Source: an uncultured Brevibacillus sp.
GTDB taxonomy: Bacteria; Bacillota; Bacilli; Brevibacillales; Brevibacillaceae
Reading direction: 5' to 3'
Assembly (NCBI RefSeq): GCF_947502445.1
Contig: NZ_CANMZW010000034.1
Coordinates: 1-64,000, forward strand
Length of the DNA: 64,000 nucleotides
The translations under genes and the position numbers were made by a program. Below are positions 43,488 to 52,245 of this stretch, one piece after another. Every line of letters starts with the position of its first letter. The first letter of the stretch is position 1. The notes under the pieces were generated by a model that was not told the origin of the DNA, ran no database searches, and worked only from the letters and a program-made list of their open reading frames with translations.

Positions 43488-43559
43488 TAGAAGATTTTTA
43501 GACGGTACAGAAAAGTTTTTATCACCAGACCACTTTTACTGATATAAAGGAGAATTACG

Positions 43560-44498
43560 ATGGTCCATCCTTCCCTGGATTCACTGCTTACTACCGTCAA
43601 CCAAGTCATTGTCGGAAAAGAAAAACAAATTCGTTTGCTAGTCACCGCCCTTTTGGCACGGGGTCATGTCCTTCTTGAGGATTTACCCGGCATGGGGAAA
43701 ACGGTGCTCGCCAAAACATTGGCGCAGGCAATCGGTGGCAGCTACAATCGCCTGCAATTCACTGCTGATCTTTTGCCCTCCGATGTGGTGGGGCTGCATG
43801 TTTTCAATCAGCGAACAAGCGAATTTGAGCTGCGCAAAGGTCCCGTTTTTGCGGATGTTCTGCTCGCAGATGAAATCAATCGGGCTACCCCTCGAACCCA
43901 ATCTGGACTTTTGGAGTGCATGGAGGAGCGTCAAGTAACGATCGAAGGCATCACCTTGCCATTGCCTCAGACACTGCTTGTGATTGCCACCCAAAACCCG
44001 ATTGAGTCAGAAGGGACATACCCTCTGCCAGAAGCGCAGTTAGACCGTTTCTTATTCAAGCTGTCGCTCGGCTATGGTTCACGCGCGGATTCCAAGGAAA
44101 TCTTGAAGCGCTTCCGCAGCGAGTCTCCTCTGGAGCAGGTACAGCCAGTCATCACAGTGGAACAAATCGCTGCCCTGCAAAAGGAAGTCGCGGCGGTTCA
44201 CGTCAGTCAGGCCGTAGAAGATTATGTGATTGATCTTACAGAAGCTACACGCACGCATCGCTCTGTTGAGATCGGAATCAGCCCACGCGCTATGCTCGTA
44301 CTGGTGCGCTCTGCACAAGCGTTTGCCTTTTTGGCGGGTCGTTCTTATGTTTTGCCAGACGATGTCAAAGAGGTGTTTCCGAGTCTGACCACTCACCGCA
44401 TTCGACTCTCGATCGAGGCTGAGCTGCATGTAACCGAGCAGGAAGTAGTCGAGCAAATTTTGACAAGTGTGCCTGCTCCGGTGGAAGAAAGCGTGTAA
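43560..44498 (+). CDS. MoxR-family AAA+ ATPase
   Basis: A 312-residue chaperone-like ATPase, Walker A DLPGMGKTVLAKT, Walker B VLLADEINRATP, sensor region TQNPIESEGTYPLPEAQLDRF. It is the first gene of a MoxR-DUF58-DUF4129 operon. AAGGAG lies 7 nt before the ATG. Only about 70 bp separate it from the IS element, so the original promoter may have been displaced. Confidence 0.93.
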   Translation: MVHPSLDSLLTTVNQVIVGKEKQIRLLVTALLARGHVLLEDLPGMGKTVLAKTLAQAIGGSYNRLQFTADLLPSDVVGLHVFNQRTSEFELRKGPVFADVLLADEINRATPRTQSGLLECMEERQVTIEGITLPLPQTLLVIATQNPIESEGTYPLPEAQLDRFLFKLSLGYGSRADSKEILKRFRSESPLEQVQPVITVEQIAALQKEVAAVHVSQAVEDYVIDLTEATRTHRSVEIGISPRAMLVLVRSAQAFAFLAGRSYVLPDDVKEVFPSLTTHRIRLSIEAELHVTEQEVVEQILTSVPAPVEESV

Positions 44499-44502
44499 CG
44501 AA

Positions 44503-45696
44503 ATGAACACGAAGCAAACCTTTCATGTCATCGGCTTTCTCTTGCTGCTCTTTGCCCTGTTTTCCGGCAGCTGGTTTCTCTGGCTGTTTGGCGGTTTCTT
44601 CTTTTTCATGCCCGCACTGCAAGGCTGGTGGCTCTCGTCTATGTCGAGGTGGGTAAAGCTGGAATGGTCCTCTGATCAATACCGGGTCATGCCGGGAACA
44701 AAAGTCCATGTGACAGTACGCCTGCACAACCATTCGTGGTTGCCGCTGCCCGCTACCTGGATTCGCTTTTCGCTGCCTGAGCATGTTTTTGTAGAAGGGG
44801 CAGATGAGGTGAAGGTCAGTAATCAGCGGACAGTCGTTCGGCTTCGCTTTGATCTTCCCATGCGCCAGAGTGCGACCCGGACGCTCACGCTCGTCCCGCA
44901 TAAACGCGGCACTGTTTGGTTGACGGAGGCGGCTTCCGAGTCCCTTTCATTGTTCGGAGAGGAGCGCAGCGATCTGACTATGCCCCTTTCTTTTTCCTTG
45001 CTGGTCTATCCGTTGCCACTGCCACTCCCCCCATTTGCACTAAGCGAAACAGAGCCGGACGGAGGCAGACTCTCTTGTCAAAGACAGTTGGTGGATGTCA
45101 CCTTTCAGCGCGGTGTACGGTCTTATATACCTGGGGACCGCATGAAGCACATTCACTGGAGTGCAACTGCCAAGACAGGCTCACTTCAGACACGACTGTT
45201 CGAGCACACCGCCCAGCCGAACTGGCGAATCGTGGGACATATCCTCCCCTCCTATGAGCCGATGCTGCAGCGCCACAACGATACAGTCAATGAACGTACC
45301 ATTTCTTGTCTGGCTGCCCTCTCTGTGCTGTGCCGGAAGAAATCGTTTGGCTACGAGCTGTTCCTCACAGTAAGGCAACGGGGACGCGAGCATTACCATT
45401 TGCCGGCGGGCAGCGGGAAAAACCATCATTTGCACATGATGACACAGCTCGCTCAGATGCACCACTACATCACCACCCCGCTCGCTCACCTGCTGCGCCG
45501 TCTCGAAGATAGCCCAGCAAAAGAAGCGATCCTGCTCGTCACACCAAGACTCGACGATGACATTCACGCCTCCATCGAGCGATTGCTTCATCGCGGACAT
45601 AATGTTGCGGTACTTGATGTATCTGAGGAGCAGGCCGTACTGCGCCGTTTTGAAGCGAAGAGACGATTGGAGAAAAGGAGAGTGATTGCGCGATGA
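44503..45696 (+). CDS. DUF58 domain membrane protein
   Basis: 397 residues: two N-terminal TM helices (about 6-45), a beta-rich domain, and the DUF58 signature RGVRSYIPGDRMKHIHWSAT. It is the usual partner of MoxR ATPases and its exact function is unknown. The ATG at 44503 is 4 nt after the moxR stop, with only a weak ribosome binding site (GGAAGAAAG). Confidence 0.88.
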   Translation: MNTKQTFHVIGFLLLLFALFSGSWFLWLFGGFFFFMPALQGWWLSSMSRWVKLEWSSDQYRVMPGTKVHVTVRLHNHSWLPLPATWIRFSLPEHVFVEGADEVKVSNQRTVVRLRFDLPMRQSATRTLTLVPHKRGTVWLTEAASESLSLFGEERSDLTMPLSFSLLVYPLPLPLPPFALSETEPDGGRLSCQRQLVDVTFQRGVRSYIPGDRMKHIHWSATAKTGSLQTRLFEHTAQPNWRIVGHILPSYEPMLQRHNDTVNERTISCLAALSVLCRKKSFGYELFLTVRQRGREHYHLPAGSGKNHHLHMMTQLAQMHHYITTPLAHLLRRLEDSPAKEAILLVTPRLDDDIHASIERLLHRGHNVAVLDVSEEQAVLRRFEAKRRLEKRRVIAR

Positions 45697-47027
45697 CGCT
45701 CTCCATAGTAAGCCGCTGGACACTTGCCTTTTGGCTGGAAGCCTTGTTGATCGGCGGCAGCTTGATGATGCTTGGCTGGATGTCTGCTGGACTTTTGCCA
45801 ATGCTCACTTTTTGTGTGATCGCTTTGCTATTGCTAGTAGCTGGAAGCTGGCTCTACCATGGTGGTGGACGCAGCCTGCTTTTTCATCTCTTGCTCTACC
45901 CTAGTGTCGCTGGAGTCGGGCTGTTCAGTTTTTACATGTTTGGCTCCTGGCTGGTCGCTTTACTGTTGGCAGGAATTTTTTATTGGCGAATCCATACCGT
46001 TTCCGCTGACGGCATCGGACACGCTAGCTTGCAGCGGCGATTTGTCCTGGCACTGATGGTTTGCTTGATGCAGCTAGTCGTAGCTGGACTGTATGGTTCC
46101 GTTGCCCATCCTGATACCTTTGACCCTGGCGCTTATTATTCGATGCTGGCTCTTATTCTCGGCAGCTATCTTCTCGTAGTCATGGGTGCTTACGTTATGC
46201 GTGTGGAGTCTTTACCCGTGCGCTTGCCTGCCAGAATAAAATTGATCCTCGGCGCTCAGATGCTGGGCTCCCGCCTTCTTTTGACAGGCCTTTATTTACT
46301 CGTCGGCTCTGCCCTGCTTGGTTTGTTGCAGCTGCTCTGGTCATGGCTTAAAGGTCCCATTGGGTCAGCGCTGTATTTTCTATTTGAACCTGTGCTCCAA
46401 AAACTGACGGAATGGATTGAGGGCTTGTCTGAAAAAATGGGCAAGGACCAACGTGTGAATAATTTGCTAAACAATCCAGGGCAAGCCGAAGAGATGCCTC
46501 ATGAACAGGTGGCTACGGGTGAGCCTCTGATTTCCTTGTTGGAGCCTTACTTGATCGGTACAGTCATACTCGTTTTTCTGATTGTTCTGGGCAGATACAT
46601 GTGGAAGCGGCGCTATCAGGCAAGACAAGTCCGTGAACAGGAAACCACCGAAGCTTCTCCTACAGTCTATACCCCTGTCGCCAACACCCCCGAGGAGGAG
46701 AACGCTTCATGGGATGTCTCCCAATGGTTTAAAAAACCGGTAGGTCCAGCCGAGGAGCCTGCTCGCTATGCGTACTTTCAGTTTTTGCAGGAAATGGCGA
46801 AGCAAGGCTTCACGATTCATCGCCATGAGACCAGTCAGGAGTTTTTGCGTCGGATTCAGAAGCATCCTTTGCCGAATCCAACCCGGGTAAAGCTGGCAGC
46901 CCAAATTACTGGCTATTACGAACAATATCGCTACCAGGAGCAATCGCTTCATGACGCTGATCTGGAAGCCATGCAGGAAGCTGTGCAAGCACTTCGTTCC
47001 ATTTCGCCCCCACAAACCGAGACATAG
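45693..47027 (+). CDS. Membrane protein with C-terminal DUF4129-like domain
   Basis: 444 residues with about nine TM helices in the first 300 and a cytoplasmic C-terminal part (about 355-440) that resembles DUF4129 (YAYFQFLQEMAKQGFTIHRHETSQEFL). In many bacteria the third gene of this operon is a TgpA-type transglutaminase ending in DUF4129; here I see no Cys-His-Asp transglutaminase core. It overlaps the DUF58 gene by 4 bp. Confidence 0.72.
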   Translation: MTLSIVSRWTLAFWLEALLIGGSLMMLGWMSAGLLPMLTFCVIALLLLVAGSWLYHGGGRSLLFHLLLYPSVAGVGLFSFYMFGSWLVALLLAGIFYWRIHTVSADGIGHASLQRRFVLALMVCLMQLVVAGLYGSVAHPDTFDPGAYYSMLALILGSYLLVVMGAYVMRVESLPVRLPARIKLILGAQMLGSRLLLTGLYLLVGSALLGLLQLLWSWLKGPIGSALYFLFEPVLQKLTEWIEGLSEKMGKDQRVNNLLNNPGQAEEMPHEQVATGEPLISLLEPYLIGTVILVFLIVLGRYMWKRRYQARQVREQETTEASPTVYTPVANTPEEENASWDVSQWFKKPVGPAEEPARYAYFQFLQEMAKQGFTIHRHETSQEFLRRIQKHPLPNPTRVKLAAQITGYYEQYRYQEQSLHDADLEAMQEAVQALRSISPPQTET

Positions 47028-47038
47028 CTTGATTGTTA

Positions 47039-47075
47039 CACAACCGCGTGCTTTTTGAAGCAGCGGTTGTTTTTC
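47039..47075 (+). terminator. Terminator of the MoxR operon
   Basis: ACAACCGC ... GCGGTTGT with a GTGC-rich 16-nt loop, then TTTTC. Confidence 0.78.
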
Positions 47076-47132
47076 TTTCCTTGACATCCGGCACAGCTTC
47101 CGGCATAATCTCTTCACTTTTGCCTACTCTAA

Positions 47133-47160
47133 AATTGAATTTACTAAATGGTTAATTGAA
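47133..47160. promoter_or_regulatory. Candidate operator of the ArsR/ABC cassette
   Basis: Direct repeats AATTGAA at 47133 and 47154 are 21 bp (two helical turns) apart. The first is part of AATTGAATTTA, also found at 39339-39349 before the related regulator gene. Confidence 0.4.
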
Positions 47161-47194
47161 GAAATCACATTGTAAAAGAAAGGAGGAACTCATT

Positions 47195-48271
47195 ATGCAG
47201 GATTTGCCGCTATGGCTCAAAAAGCACCTCTCGATTGCGTATGTGCCTGGTCATGAATTTTTTCTCAGCCTGCATGTGCTTGAAAGTCCTGAGCACCATG
47301 TTACGCGTCTTGGCTGGGCACGGGAAACATTGGCTGCGCTACCCCGTGCACTCACGGAAAAGCTGCACTACTTCTCAGCCATGTCATCCAAATTTCTTGA
47401 CATCATGGACGTTCTGGTGCCTTGGGAAGAGATGTACCAGCACTCTGTTGAAGCAGGACTGGAGCGCATCCAAGCCCTGGACGCCAGTGAGTTTGCCGAA
47501 GCCATGATCGGGCCTGTCTATCATCCGAAGCAGATCAAGCAGTGGCTGGAGGGACGAACCGATGATGTGTTTGAACAGCTCAAGCCAGAGCATCGGGAGC
47601 TTTTGCGCCATCCGTTGTCAACCAAACGCAGCTTTTTGGAGTTTTGCTACGACTATCTCCCTTACTTCCAGGCTGAGGAGCGTCGCATCGAGCCGTGGCT
47701 CGTCCGCGCAGTACATGAAGCACAAGAGATGATTGCTGCTGATCCGATCCGCTTTTTATCACAGGTGCACCCGCGCATACACGTACATGAAGACGCCATT
47801 CATTTTCACAAGGCAAAAACGTATTCCTTTGCCTATCAGCAGCTCTCACATATTCATCTGCGTGTATCTACTTACGTTGCACCCCATCTTTTGCTTGGCA
47901 TATATGGCGATCAAATTAGTGTGGGCTTACCCGTCGATGTCCCAGGGACAGCAGTCAAGTCAGCCATTCCTGCTGATTTTATTACGAAGATGAAAGTCTT
48001 CGGCGATCCTACCCGAACCGCTATCCTCAAGTCGCTGCTCGACCATCCTTACTGCACACAGCAGTTGGCAGATCTGCACGGGATTAGCGAGCCTGCTGTG
48101 AATAAGCATCTGAAGCTTCTGGTTGATGCCGGATTTGTCTGGAGCGAACGGCGAGGACGTTATGTGTTTTATCGCGGGATCACCTCACGACTCGAACAGC
48201 TGGCGGTCGATTTGCACGAATTCATTGATATGCCTGCGCCAGGATTTACGCTATCCGATTGGAGGAAATAA
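47195..48271 (+). CDS. ArsR-type winged-helix regulator with long N-terminal domain
   Basis: 358 residues, built like the regulator at 39405: about 260 residues of uncharacterised N-terminal sequence, then an ArsR winged helix (about 268-345: MKVFGDPTRTAILKSLLDHP, LADLHGISEPAVNKHLKLL). AAAGGAGG lies 8 nt before the ATG at 47195. It is 1 nt ahead of the ABC permease gene and should control this export cassette. Confidence 0.85.
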   Translation: MQDLPLWLKKHLSIAYVPGHEFFLSLHVLESPEHHVTRLGWARETLAALPRALTEKLHYFSAMSSKFLDIMDVLVPWEEMYQHSVEAGLERIQALDASEFAEAMIGPVYHPKQIKQWLEGRTDDVFEQLKPEHRELLRHPLSTKRSFLEFCYDYLPYFQAEERRIEPWLVRAVHEAQEMIAADPIRFLSQVHPRIHVHEDAIHFHKAKTYSFAYQQLSHIHLRVSTYVAPHLLLGIYGDQISVGLPVDVPGTAVKSAIPADFITKMKVFGDPTRTAILKSLLDHPYCTQQLADLHGISEPAVNKHLKLLVDAGFVWSERRGRYVFYRGITSRLEQLAVDLHEFIDMPAPGFTLSDWRK

Positions 48272-48272
48272 C

Positions 48273-49082
48273 GTGCTACAAGTTGCCAAGGCCACCTTTA
48301 TCCGCAATACGCTGGTCATGCTACGCGCCTATCCATGGTCTTTTGTCATCGGTCATATCTTATCGGGTGTATACACCGTGCTCTTTGCCTTTTTTGTCTA
48401 TCACTATGTGTTCGCCGGACAACTGGATGATCGTTTCATTTTGCTGTCCGGCTCGTCCGACTACCTCTCGTACGCCATTTTAGGCGGGGCGTTCTATGCT
48501 TTTGCAGTCTCGACTCTGATGAATGTCAGTCGTTCACTGATTACGGAGCTTCGCGAAGGGACATTAGAGGCGCTCCTCCTCACTCCCTCCCCTCGCCGGG
48601 GGTACTTTTTGGGCAATGTCTGCCAGCAGGTGATGCGTACGGTGTTTGAATTTTCGGTAATTCTTGTTGTCGGTGCCCTATTTGGGCTCACGCTTGCCAA
48701 TACGAACGTTTGGAGTGCCGCTCTGGTCTGGATTTTGTCGACGGTCGCCTTTTTCTGCCAGGCTCTAGTACTGGGCAGCCTGATGCTTCGTTTTCGCGAT
48801 ACGTATATTACCCAAAATACGCTGTTTGTCATCATGGCATTCGTTTCCGGGGTGACTTTTCCCATTCCCTATCTTCCGGAATGGCTACAGCCGCTGGGGC
48901 AGATCATGCCGTTAGCACCTGCTCTCGATGCTTTCCGCCAATGTGTGATCCAGGGTAAGCCGCTGATCGCTGTTTCCCCGCAGCTGTTTCATATGGCTGG
49001 GCTTTCCCTCGTCTATCTATGGATCGGGACATGGAGTATGCGGCGAATGGAAAAACGCGTAGTAGAATCTATCTTTGGCTAA
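48273..49082 (+). CDS. ABC-2 type transporter permease
   Basis: 269 residues, six TM helices of the ABC-2 exporter fold (EGTLEALLLTPSPRRGYFLGN is the typical loop). GTG start at 48273, 7 nt after GGAGG; frames reading further upstream overlap the regulator gene. It works with the ATPase at 49098 and a second permease at 50081. Confidence 0.88.
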   Translation: MLQVAKATFIRNTLVMLRAYPWSFVIGHILSGVYTVLFAFFVYHYVFAGQLDDRFILLSGSSDYLSYAILGGAFYAFAVSTLMNVSRSLITELREGTLEALLLTPSPRRGYFLGNVCQQVMRTVFEFSVILVVGALFGLTLANTNVWSAALVWILSTVAFFCQALVLGSLMLRFRDTYITQNTLFVIMAFVSGVTFPIPYLPEWLQPLGQIMPLAPALDAFRQCVIQGKPLIAVSPQLFHMAGLSLVYLWIGTWSMRRMEKRVVESIFG

Positions 49083-49097
49083 AAGGAGGCCAACATC

Positions 49098-50084
49098 ATG
49101 CTCATCGTAGAAAATGTACGAAAGGTTTATCGGGTAAAAGAGAAAACCGGATGGCTTATGCGGAAATGGACTGAGGTGGAGGCCGTTTCTGATCTGTCCT
49201 TTCGCATGGAGCCAGGAAAAATCATCGGGCTGCTCGGAATAAACGGGGCGGGGAAAACGACGACGATCAAGATGTGCTCTACTCTGCTGACCCCAACGAG
49301 CGGCTCGATCACAGTGGATGGCTATGACGCGGTACGAGACGATCGGTTCGTAAAATCAAAAGTAAACATGATCGCCGGTGGTGAACGAATGCTGTACTGG
49401 CGCCTGACCGGGCGGGAAAATTTGCAGTATTTTGGCAGTCTATACGGGCTCAGTGGCGAGGGCTTGAAGCACCGGATCGATGCCCTGCTTTTACAGGTCG
49501 GACTCATGGATGCAGCTGATACACCTGTCGAGCGTTATTCCAAAGGCATGAAGCAACGCCTGCAAATCGCACGTGGTTTGATTAATGACCCGCGCTATTT
49601 GTTCCTCGATGAACCTACACTGGGACTGGATGCCCCGATTGCCCGGCAATTGCGCAAGCATGTAAAAGAGCTAGCGTCGGAGCAAGGAAAGGCAATCCTT
49701 TTGACCAGTCACTATATACATGAGGTCGAGGAGCTGTGCGACGAGGTGTACATCATTAACAAAGGAAAGCTGGTCGCCCACGATACTCCTGCGAATCTGA
49801 CCCAATCACTCAATCTGGAAACGACCCTGCATGTCGTCATTCCTGCACTCTCGGATTCACTGGATCACGATCTGCGCCAGCTGGCCATGCGTTATGGCGG
49901 ACACCGCCTGATAACCGAAACCGACGACAAGACATGGGAGGTCACACTCCGTGGTGAAAATGACATGACAACGCCTCTATTGTCCCTGTTGGCAGCACAC
50001 CACTCTCCCGTACTGCGCTTGCACACCCAGCAGCCATCACTTGAAGACGTCATCCTGCACATGGCGGATCGGAGGGGAGCATGA
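49098..50084 (+). CDS. ABC transporter ATP-binding protein (ABC-2 exporter)
   Basis: 328 residues; Walker A GINGAGKTTT, signature YSKGMKQRLQIARGL, Walker B LFLDEPTLGLD. The region after residue 230 is the C-terminal extension of DrrA/NatA-type ATPases. It overlaps the next permease gene by 4 bp. Substrate unknown. Confidence 0.92.
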   Translation: MLIVENVRKVYRVKEKTGWLMRKWTEVEAVSDLSFRMEPGKIIGLLGINGAGKTTTIKMCSTLLTPTSGSITVDGYDAVRDDRFVKSKVNMIAGGERMLYWRLTGRENLQYFGSLYGLSGEGLKHRIDALLLQVGLMDAADTPVERYSKGMKQRLQIARGLINDPRYLFLDEPTLGLDAPIARQLRKHVKELASEQGKAILLTSHYIHEVEELCDEVYIINKGKLVAHDTPANLTQSLNLETTLHVVIPALSDSLDHDLRQLAMRYGGHRLITETDDKTWEVTLRGENDMTTPLLSLLAAHHSPVLRLHTQQPSLEDVILHMADRRGA

Positions 50085-50896
50085 GACAGCTATCGAGCTA
50101 TCTATGGGCGGAAATTCAAAAAGAACATCGCCACTCCTTTCACAGCAAAATGATTTATTTCAGCTTGTTGGTGTGGCCTGTCATCATGTTTGTGACTGCC
50201 TACTATTCCTTTGCCCCCTTTCGTATGGGACCAGATTCACCGCTTGCCCGGTTCGTTGCTGCCGAACAGCTGCCGCTTTTTTTGCTGACTGGCTATCTCG
50301 GCTATATCTTTTACTGGTGTCTGGTACAATCCGCATGGCAAATGAGCTTTGAGAGGCAAGCCGGAACGATGGAAATGATTTTTATCAGCCCGGTCAACCG
50401 ACTCGCTTTTTTATACGGACGCTCGCTTTCCTCCCTCGTCGAAGGTGTCTGGCTTTTCTTTTGCTTTGTCCTGCTTGCTCTACTCTTCGTCGGCGGCATT
50501 CATCCGAGCGGCTGGTGGGCACCGATCCTTGCCTTTCTCATCCTGCTCGTATCGGCTGTCGTCTGGGGTGGCTTTCTCTCGGTTCTGTTCCTGTTTTCCC
50601 GTGACGCGAGCTTTCTGTATACGGTGCTGGATGAGCCGATGCTGATTTTTTCCGGGGTTCGCCTCCCCCCAATGGCTTTTCCGCTTTGGGCAAAGGTCAT
50701 TTCCTTTTGCTTTCCCCTGACGTACGCGCTTCAGCTTGTCCGGGGTCTGTTGATGGAGGGGGAAACACTGCTTGCGCTTGCACCCAAGGTCGGGCTCTTA
50801 GCGGCGGTATTGCTTCTGCTTGTTATCACTACGATCGTTTTGTTAAAGCAAGCCGAAAAGCATATGAAGGAAACAGGGAACATGGTGATGTATTAA
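50081..50896 (+). CDS. ABC-2 type transporter permease
   Basis: 271 residues with six TM helices; the central loop RQAGTMEMIFISPVNRLAFLYGRS corresponds to that of the first permease. The two different permeases probably form a heterodimer with two copies of the ATPase. ATGA overlap with the ATPase gene. Confidence 0.88.
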   Translation: MRQLSSYLWAEIQKEHRHSFHSKMIYFSLLVWPVIMFVTAYYSFAPFRMGPDSPLARFVAAEQLPLFLLTGYLGYIFYWCLVQSAWQMSFERQAGTMEMIFISPVNRLAFLYGRSLSSLVEGVWLFFCFVLLALLFVGGIHPSGWWAPILAFLILLVSAVVWGGFLSVLFLFSRDASFLYTVLDEPMLIFSGVRLPPMAFPLWAKVISFCFPLTYALQLVRGLLMEGETLLALAPKVGLLAAVLLLLVITTIVLLKQAEKHMKETGNMVMY

Positions 50897-50927
50897 AAGG
50901 GGTATGAGTAGACAGGAGGTAGGAAAT

Positions 50928-51845
50928 ATGGAGTCGCGTATTCGAATCGGACAGGAGCTGAAAAGGTTGTTTCGCATGAATGAGTGGGGCGCTGACCCGG
51001 CCTTTTCCCGCTTTATCCCCATGGTTTACGATCCAATTGGTTTTGACTGGCGGTCTTTTTTCACAGGCAAGTTTGTTCAGCGGTTTAATGGCTTCATGCT
51101 AGAGGGACATGAAGCCGTCCGTACCGTTTTCCTTGCCGTTTTTCCTTCTGATGATGTGCTAGAGCGTTTTACTTCTCAATCACAGCCCGGTGACCTGTTA
51201 TTTATGCACCATCCCTTGTTGATGGAATGCGGCGATCCTCGGGGAGACTGGGGCAGAGGCTTTGTTCCGATTCGCTCGAAGTGGCTGGAAGCCATGAAGG
51301 AAAAGGAGCTCTCCGTCTTCACCAGCCATCTGCCCATGGACACCAGCATCCCCATCGGTACGGGTGGCGCAATCATCGAATCACTCGGTGCCAAAATCAT
51401 CCGTCCCTTTGTCCCTTATGGCAATGGGCATGTCGGACATATATGTCGGATTGATGAGACAAGCACCGAGACGCTACTGAAACAAGTAACTGAGCTTTTT
51501 GACATTCCGTATGCCGATTTTGAAGGGAAACGCCACGACCTCTTACATACGATTGCGATTGTGCCAGGATGTGGTGATGTTGTGGCCGATATGCAAGAAG
51601 CCGAATTATTGGGGGCCCAAGCATACATCACAGGCGAAATTCATTGTCATATCGATAATCCATATGGCAAACAACGATACGCGCAAATGATGGACTATGT
51701 GCCAAGCACGTCTCTTTCCTTGATCGGCGTCTCGCACTCCGCTTCGGAGTATTTGGTGATGAAAACGCAGATGAAGCTGTGGTTCGAAAGGAACTTTCCT
51801 GCTGTCAACGTCAGACTTCTGCCGCAGGAAAAATGGTGGCTGTAA
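50928..51845 (+). CDS. Nif3-like dinuclear metal protein
   Basis: 305 residues of the NIF3/YqfO family. Metal-ligand motifs are FMHHPLLMECG near the start, SHLPMDTS in the middle and GVSHSASEYLVM at the C-terminus. Biochemical function in the family is not settled. AGGAGG lies 8 nt before the ATG at 50928, 31 nt after the exporter gene, so it may be the last gene of that operon. Confidence 0.82.
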   Translation: MESRIRIGQELKRLFRMNEWGADPAFSRFIPMVYDPIGFDWRSFFTGKFVQRFNGFMLEGHEAVRTVFLAVFPSDDVLERFTSQSQPGDLLFMHHPLLMECGDPRGDWGRGFVPIRSKWLEAMKEKELSVFTSHLPMDTSIPIGTGGAIIESLGAKIIRPFVPYGNGHVGHICRIDETSTETLLKQVTELFDIPYADFEGKRHDLLHTIAIVPGCGDVVADMQEAELLGAQAYITGEIHCHIDNPYGKQRYAQMMDYVPSTSLSLIGVSHSASEYLVMKTQMKLWFERNFPAVNVRLLPQEKWWL

Positions 51846-51865
51846 ACCTATGCCTGTATGACGGA

Positions 51866-52072
51866 TCAGGCCTCAGCTTGCACCCCCACTTTTTTGGCCC
51901 TTCCCTGTCTCGTGTAGAAAAACAATAATAATCCTGCATGCACAAGGGCCAGAACAAAGCTGCTGTAGCAATCTCTAGAGTAGTGAGTGACACCATTATA
52001 TCCTCTTTCCGCGATGAGATCGATCGCTGCTATCATCAGTCTTTCACTGCTGCCGAGACAATTGTCGTTCAT
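51866..52072 (-). pseudogene. TetR regulator remnant fused to a membrane-protein tail
   Basis: From the ATG at 52072 (after GATGAGGGAAGT) about 30 residues match the start of a TetR DNA-binding domain (SSERLMIAAIDLIAERGYNGVT). A tandem CACT duplication (GTCACTCACTACT) then shifts the frame; without it the reading would be GVTTLEIATAA. The rest of TetR is missing. What follows in the original frame, FVLALVHAGLLLFFYTRQGR, looks like the last TM helix and tail of an efflux pump. Confidence 0.68.
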
Positions 52073-52089
52073 ACTTCCCTCATCCTCAA

Positions 52090-52119
52090 AACGAATGTCA
52101 GTACTGACTGACATTCGTT
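52090..52119. promoter_or_regulatory. Perfect dyad, likely TetR operator
   Basis: AACGAATGTCAGT, ACTG, ACTGACATTCGTT: 13-bp perfect arms, 18 bp upstream of the TetR start codon. This is the place and size expected of an autoregulatory TetR operator. The regulator itself is broken. Confidence 0.72.
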
Positions 52120-52175
52120 GTATTTCGACTTCCATTAAGTGTCAAGGATGAAAAAGCCAATCGTGAGGATGGTAG

Positions 52176-52224
52176 AAAAAAGAGGCACTCGCCCAGTCAT
52201 TTGCAGACTACGCCAGTGCCCCTC
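52176..52224 (-). terminator. Terminator of namA
   Basis: Minus strand: GAGGGGCACTGGCG ... CGAGTGCCTC, TTTTTT with a loop of about 20 nt. Confidence 0.7.
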
Positions 52225-52245
52225 TCCTATAGGCTTTTTGCTCGT

